A stretch of 64,000 bases of DNA. It comes from PALSA-894 sp963828625. GTDB taxonomy: Bacteria > Pseudomonadota > Alphaproteobacteria > Rhizobiales > Xanthobacteraceae. Where the stretch lies: the NCBI GenBank assembly GCA_963828625.1, contig CAWHEX010000003.1:372001-436000 (forward strand), read 5' to 3'. Of this stretch, positions 61,962-64,000 are shown in pieces. The notes below the pieces were generated by a model that was not told the origin of the DNA, searched no databases, and saw only the letters and a list, made by a program, of their open reading frames with translations. Every line of letters begins with the position of its first letter. Within the stretch, counting starts at the first letter, position 1. The position numbers and the translations under genes are program-made.

Positions 61962-62303
61962 CTATTGAATCAGTTCGCGCACCAACGATGTGCCGGCCAT
62001 GAGCTGCTGCCGGGTGACCGGCCGCAGCAAACGGACGACCTTCGGCTGCCCCTCGGGGGAATGCGTGACGTAATCGGCGTCGAGCATCTGGAAGGTCTGC
62101 TCCTTCCAGCGCTGCGCCAGCACGGCTGCCTCGGCGTCATCCACGCCGAAGGTGAGCTTGACCGCTTCGAGCATGAAGGCATCCGCGAGCGTTTCGCGGT
62201 CCATGCCTTTCATCACGGCTTGGCGCGACGCGGCGCGCGCATGCGTGAGGCAACGTTCTTCTTCCTGGGCGAGATCAATCGACAGTTTTTCGGCGGCTGC
62301 CAT
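61962..62303 (-). CDS. Small helical protein of unknown function
   Basis: A 113-aa soluble protein that I do not recognise. It is mostly predicted helix with charged residues, for example LSIDLAQEEERCLTHARAASRQ, LADAFMLEAVKLTFGVDDAEAAVLAQRWKEQTF and the C-terminus RQQLMAGTSLVRELIQ. ATG 62303 (MAAAEKLS) is the best start, with a GAGG before it; a TTG at 62324 would add seven residues. It has a single cysteine and no signal peptide or membrane helix. It lies downstream of, and may be co-transcribed with, the membrane-protein gene at 62378. Confidence 0.6.
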   Translation of the reverse strand: MAAAEKLSIDLAQEEERCLTHARAASRQAVMKGMDRETLADAFMLEAVKLTFGVDDAEAAVLAQRWKEQTFQMLDADYVTHSPEGQPKVVRLLRPVTRQQLMAGTSLVRELIQ

Positions 62304-62377
62304 CGGGGCCTCGGCGCGAATCAAAATGATGACGCACCGAGACTATGCTTGGCCGCGCCGCCGCCGCCAAGGTTGGG

Positions 62378-62908
62378 TTACTTCCTGCGCGGCCCTTCCC
62401 GCTCATCGGCCTTGTCCTGCGCCTCGACCTGCTGCTCCACATCCGCGCTGAGGCGCTGATAGAGCCCAAGGCCGAGGATGAGCAGGATGCCGGTGAACAG
62501 GATCGCTACCGGATAGAGAATGAGTTGGATGTCCTGCCCGCCCTGGCGGAAGACCATCACCAGCCCTTCGATGAACACCGCGATCGTGATCGTGGAAACG
62601 AACTTGGTCAGGCTGCGCCGCGCCTCGGACGGCAAGCGCATCTCGCGCACGCGAATGACTTCTTCCTCCATAAAGTACTTGGCGACGTCGAACACCGCGA
62701 CCGCGATCACGACGTAGCCGATGCACTCCAGGAGCGCGCTACCCGCGTCGTTCCAGGGTCCGCGCAATGCCTGCACGATCAGGCCGGCGCTGTAGATCGA
62801 CAGGGCGAGCGCGATCAGCATCAGCACCGCGCTGGCGATGCCGAATACGAACCGGGTTACGATCTCCATCACATTCGTGATGGCGGACGTTTGCGCCTTG
62901 GTGGTCAT
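62378..62908 (-). CDS. Small integral membrane protein of unknown function
   Basis: A 176-aa protein with four predicted helices: FVFGIASAVLMLIALALSIYSAGLIV, LECIGYVVIAVAVFDVAKYF, LTKFVSTITIAVFIEGLVMVF and LILYPVAILFTGILLILGLGLYQ. Between helices 2 and 3 is a charged loop MEEEVIRVREMRLPSEARRSL, and the C-terminus is highly charged (ADVEQQVEAQDKADEREGPRRK), probably cytoplasmic. The architecture resembles an uncharacterised alphaproteobacterial family. ATG 62908 starts MTTKAQTS. Function not known. Confidence 0.65.
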   Translation of the reverse strand: MTTKAQTSAITNVMEIVTRFVFGIASAVLMLIALALSIYSAGLIVQALRGPWNDAGSALLECIGYVVIAVAVFDVAKYFMEEEVIRVREMRLPSEARRSLTKFVSTITIAVFIEGLVMVFRQGGQDIQLILYPVAILFTGILLILGLGLYQRLSADVEQQVEAQDKADEREGPRRK

Positions 62909-62955
62909 GGGGCAGATAACGAGGATGGGAACCCGAAAGTTCCCTCGTCTGGAAC

Positions 62956-63753
62956 TCAGGTTCCGACGCGTAGCGGGGCGGCTAGCTTCCGCAGGGTCGC
63001 GATGATCGAGAGCGCCACGATCCGGCCGGTCTTCGGGTTTTCCGAGGGCACGTTCTCGATCGAAAGTGTGAACGAGGCCGAGTCCGCGTCGACCTCGATC
63101 ACATGGCAATTCCGCGTCTTGGTCGGATCCGCGTAGATGTCGATCATCGTGCGGTCGGGGCCGATGCCGGCCATGGCCAGTGCAGCCACAACATTCACAT
63201 TGGCGGGAAAGCCCGCAGCCGCGGCGCGCGCCGTGCCGGAAAAGACGAGCTTCGCCTCGTTCAGCCCTTCAACCGAAATGCCGTTCTTTACGAGGTGCGG
63301 CGCGCCCGCCAGCCCGTTCGGCGGCTTGCGTGTCGTCATGCGCACGGAATTGATCGTACCCTCGGCGGCCGCCGCGACCGCATCGAGGCCGAGCAGTCCG
63401 CCGGTCGGTACCACGATGCGCCCGCCGTGCTGCTTTGCGAGTTCGAGCAGTTCGGGGCGCGGCAGCAGCGCACCACAGGAGAGCACCATCACCTGCTTGC
63501 CGGCAGTCAGCATCGGGCGGCAGATCTGGTCGAGGATCGCGGCCGGCGCGCACTCGACCGCCAGGTCGGCATGATCGGGAAATTCACTCAGCGCGACGAT
63601 CGGAACCTCGATCCCCTCCTCGTCGAGCCAGCCGCGCGCTTTTTCCTCGTCGCGCGCCGCGACGCACGCGAGCGTCAGCCCCGGCATGCCGTCGGCAAGC
63701 TTGCGCGCGAGCGCGCGCCCGATGGTGCCAAGCCCTGCAATGGCGATGCGCAT
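62956..63753 (-). CDS. nadX: L-aspartate dehydrogenase
   Basis: A 265-aa NAD(P)-dependent enzyme producing iminoaspartate for NAD synthesis in place of NadB, or catabolising aspartate. The Rossmann motif is MRIAIAGLGTIGRALARKLADG at the start. VECAPAAILDQICRPML and VLSCGALLPRPELLELAKQHGGRIVVPTGGLLGLDAV follow, then TRKPPNGLAGAPHL and the substrate-site region FPANVNVVAALAMAGIGPDRTMIDIYADP with the family's Asn-x-Asn and His nearby. Length matches the family. It is divergent from the TctC-type receptor gene. Related NadX-like enzymes also act in poly-3-hydroxybutyrate or other amino-acid pathways. Confidence 0.85.
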   Translation of the reverse strand: MRIAIAGLGTIGRALARKLADGMPGLTLACVAARDEEKARGWLDEEGIEVPIVALSEFPDHADLAVECAPAAILDQICRPMLTAGKQVMVLSCGALLPRPELLELAKQHGGRIVVPTGGLLGLDAVAAAAEGTINSVRMTTRKPPNGLAGAPHLVKNGISVEGLNEAKLVFSGTARAAAAGFPANVNVVAALAMAGIGPDRTMIDIYADPTKTRNCHVIEVDADSASFTLSIENVPSENPKTGRIVALSIIATLRKLAAPLRVGT

Positions 63754-63814
63754 GCAGCCCTTCCCCCGAAGCATGGCGGTCATACGCCGCCGCAATGGCG
63801 GCGGCAACGCCCGC

Positions 63815-63842
63815 TTGACCGGGCGAACAAGCCCGATAAAGC
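63815..63842 (+). promoter_or_regulatory. Candidate promoter for the TctC-type receptor gene
   Basis: TTGACC (63815-63820) and TAAAGC (63837-63842) are 16 bases apart, 26 bases upstream of the ATG at 63868. The -35 box fits well, the -10 box poorly. A dyad (CGCCCG/CGGGCG at 63808-63825) overlaps the -35 element and could be an operator. Low confidence. Confidence 0.3.
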
Positions 63843-63867
63843 AAGGGCAACCTTTATGGAGGACAGG

Positions 63868-64000
63868 ATGCTCAAGGTTCTGACGGCCGCGTGCGCGGCC
63901 CTCTTCACGCTCAGCGGCGCGACGCATGCGCAGGACTACCCGACCCGCCCGATCACGATGGTGATCCCGTTCGCAGCGGGTGGCCCAACCGACGTGCTCG
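63868..64000 (+). CDS. Tripartite tricarboxylate (TctC/Bug-family) substrate-binding protein, 5' end only
   Basis: The first 44 codons lie in the window; the gene runs past its end. ATG 63868 has GGAGG 6 bases upstream. A second in-frame ATG at 63856 is less likely. The signal peptide is MLKVLTAACAALFTLSGATHA. The mature start QDYPTRPITMVIPFAAGGPTDVL is the characteristic Bug/TctC opening (YPxRPI and PxAAGGPxD). Such receptors bind carboxylates or small organic acids and are often present in large numbers in these genomes. The ligand and any transporter genes are outside the window. Confidence 0.88.
   Translation, partial: MLKVLTAACAALFTLSGATHAQDYPTRPITMVIPFAAGGPTDVL

Overview
The window is high-GC DNA from an alphaproteobacterium, most likely a member of Hyphomicrobiales (Bradyrhizobiaceae/Xanthobacteraceae-like). 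The clues are an aapJQMP amino-acid transporter, two-domain cold-shock and NDUFS4-like proteins, NadX, several TRAP, NMT1-type and TctC-type uptake systems, and CCA-encoding tRNA genes. I see no insertion sequence, phage gene, CRISPR array or rRNA. It reads as chromosomal core plus a dense set of nutrient-uptake and catabolic operons. The genus is inference.

Layout. 0-3 kb: the end of a dipeptide/oligopeptide ABC operon (two permeases, two ATPases). 3-10 kb: an M24 peptidase, a POT peptide symporter, a MetF-family reductase, a DUF6569 secreted protein, and a biotin-carrier gene divergent from an acyl-CoA carboxyltransferase gene. 10-16.7 kb: a co-directional, sulfur-flavoured run of cysteine synthase, AlaX editing protein, 3-mercaptopyruvate sulfurtransferase, a TPR-methyltransferase, and one ORF joining persulfide dioxygenase, rhodanese and SDR. 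16.7-20.8 kb: an NTF2-like protein and a sugar ABC importer without its ATPase. 20.9-26.6 kb: aapJQMP, with a terminator between aapJ and aapQ, divergent from metC. 26.6-37.6 kb: an envelope block on the minus strand (LpxB-N-like protein, GT2, PAP2 phosphatase, ArnT-like GT39, PbpC, alpha-2-macroglobulin). 37.8-50.3 kb: a hexuronate island with uxuA, uxaC and uxuB, a Gfo/Idh oxidoreductase, two FCD-GntR regulators and two complete TRAP transporters. 50.3-59 kb: an Rrf2 regulator with a clear upstream dyad, an MFS exporter, an orphan NMT1-type binding protein, two tail-to-tail isocitrate-lyase/PEP-mutase genes and an NMT1-type ABC operon. 59-64 kb: tRNA-Arg, tRNA-Pro, tRNA-Glu, an NDUFS4-like protein, a double cold-shock protein, a sirtuin, glyoxalase I, two small unknown proteins, nadX and the start of a TctC-type receptor gene.

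The most coherent system is the hexuronate island. Two TRAP systems can import uronates. UxaC, UxuB and UxuA convert glucuronate through fructuronate and mannonate to 2-keto-3-deoxygluconate. FCD-GntR genes flank the transporters. No KDG kinase or aldolase is in the window.

Quality caution. At least a dozen clearly homologous genes are broken by single-base indels, nearly all +1 insertions outside homopolymers. They are densest at 10.5-14.4 kb and absent from about 20.2-39.5 kb. Removing one base each time restores family-length proteins (for example UxuA 394 aa), so I treat these as probable sequence errors and give each as one reconstructed CDS. No wholly new system is firmly visible. The best candidates for novelty are the three-domain sulfur ORF, the envelope block and the Rrf2 dyad.
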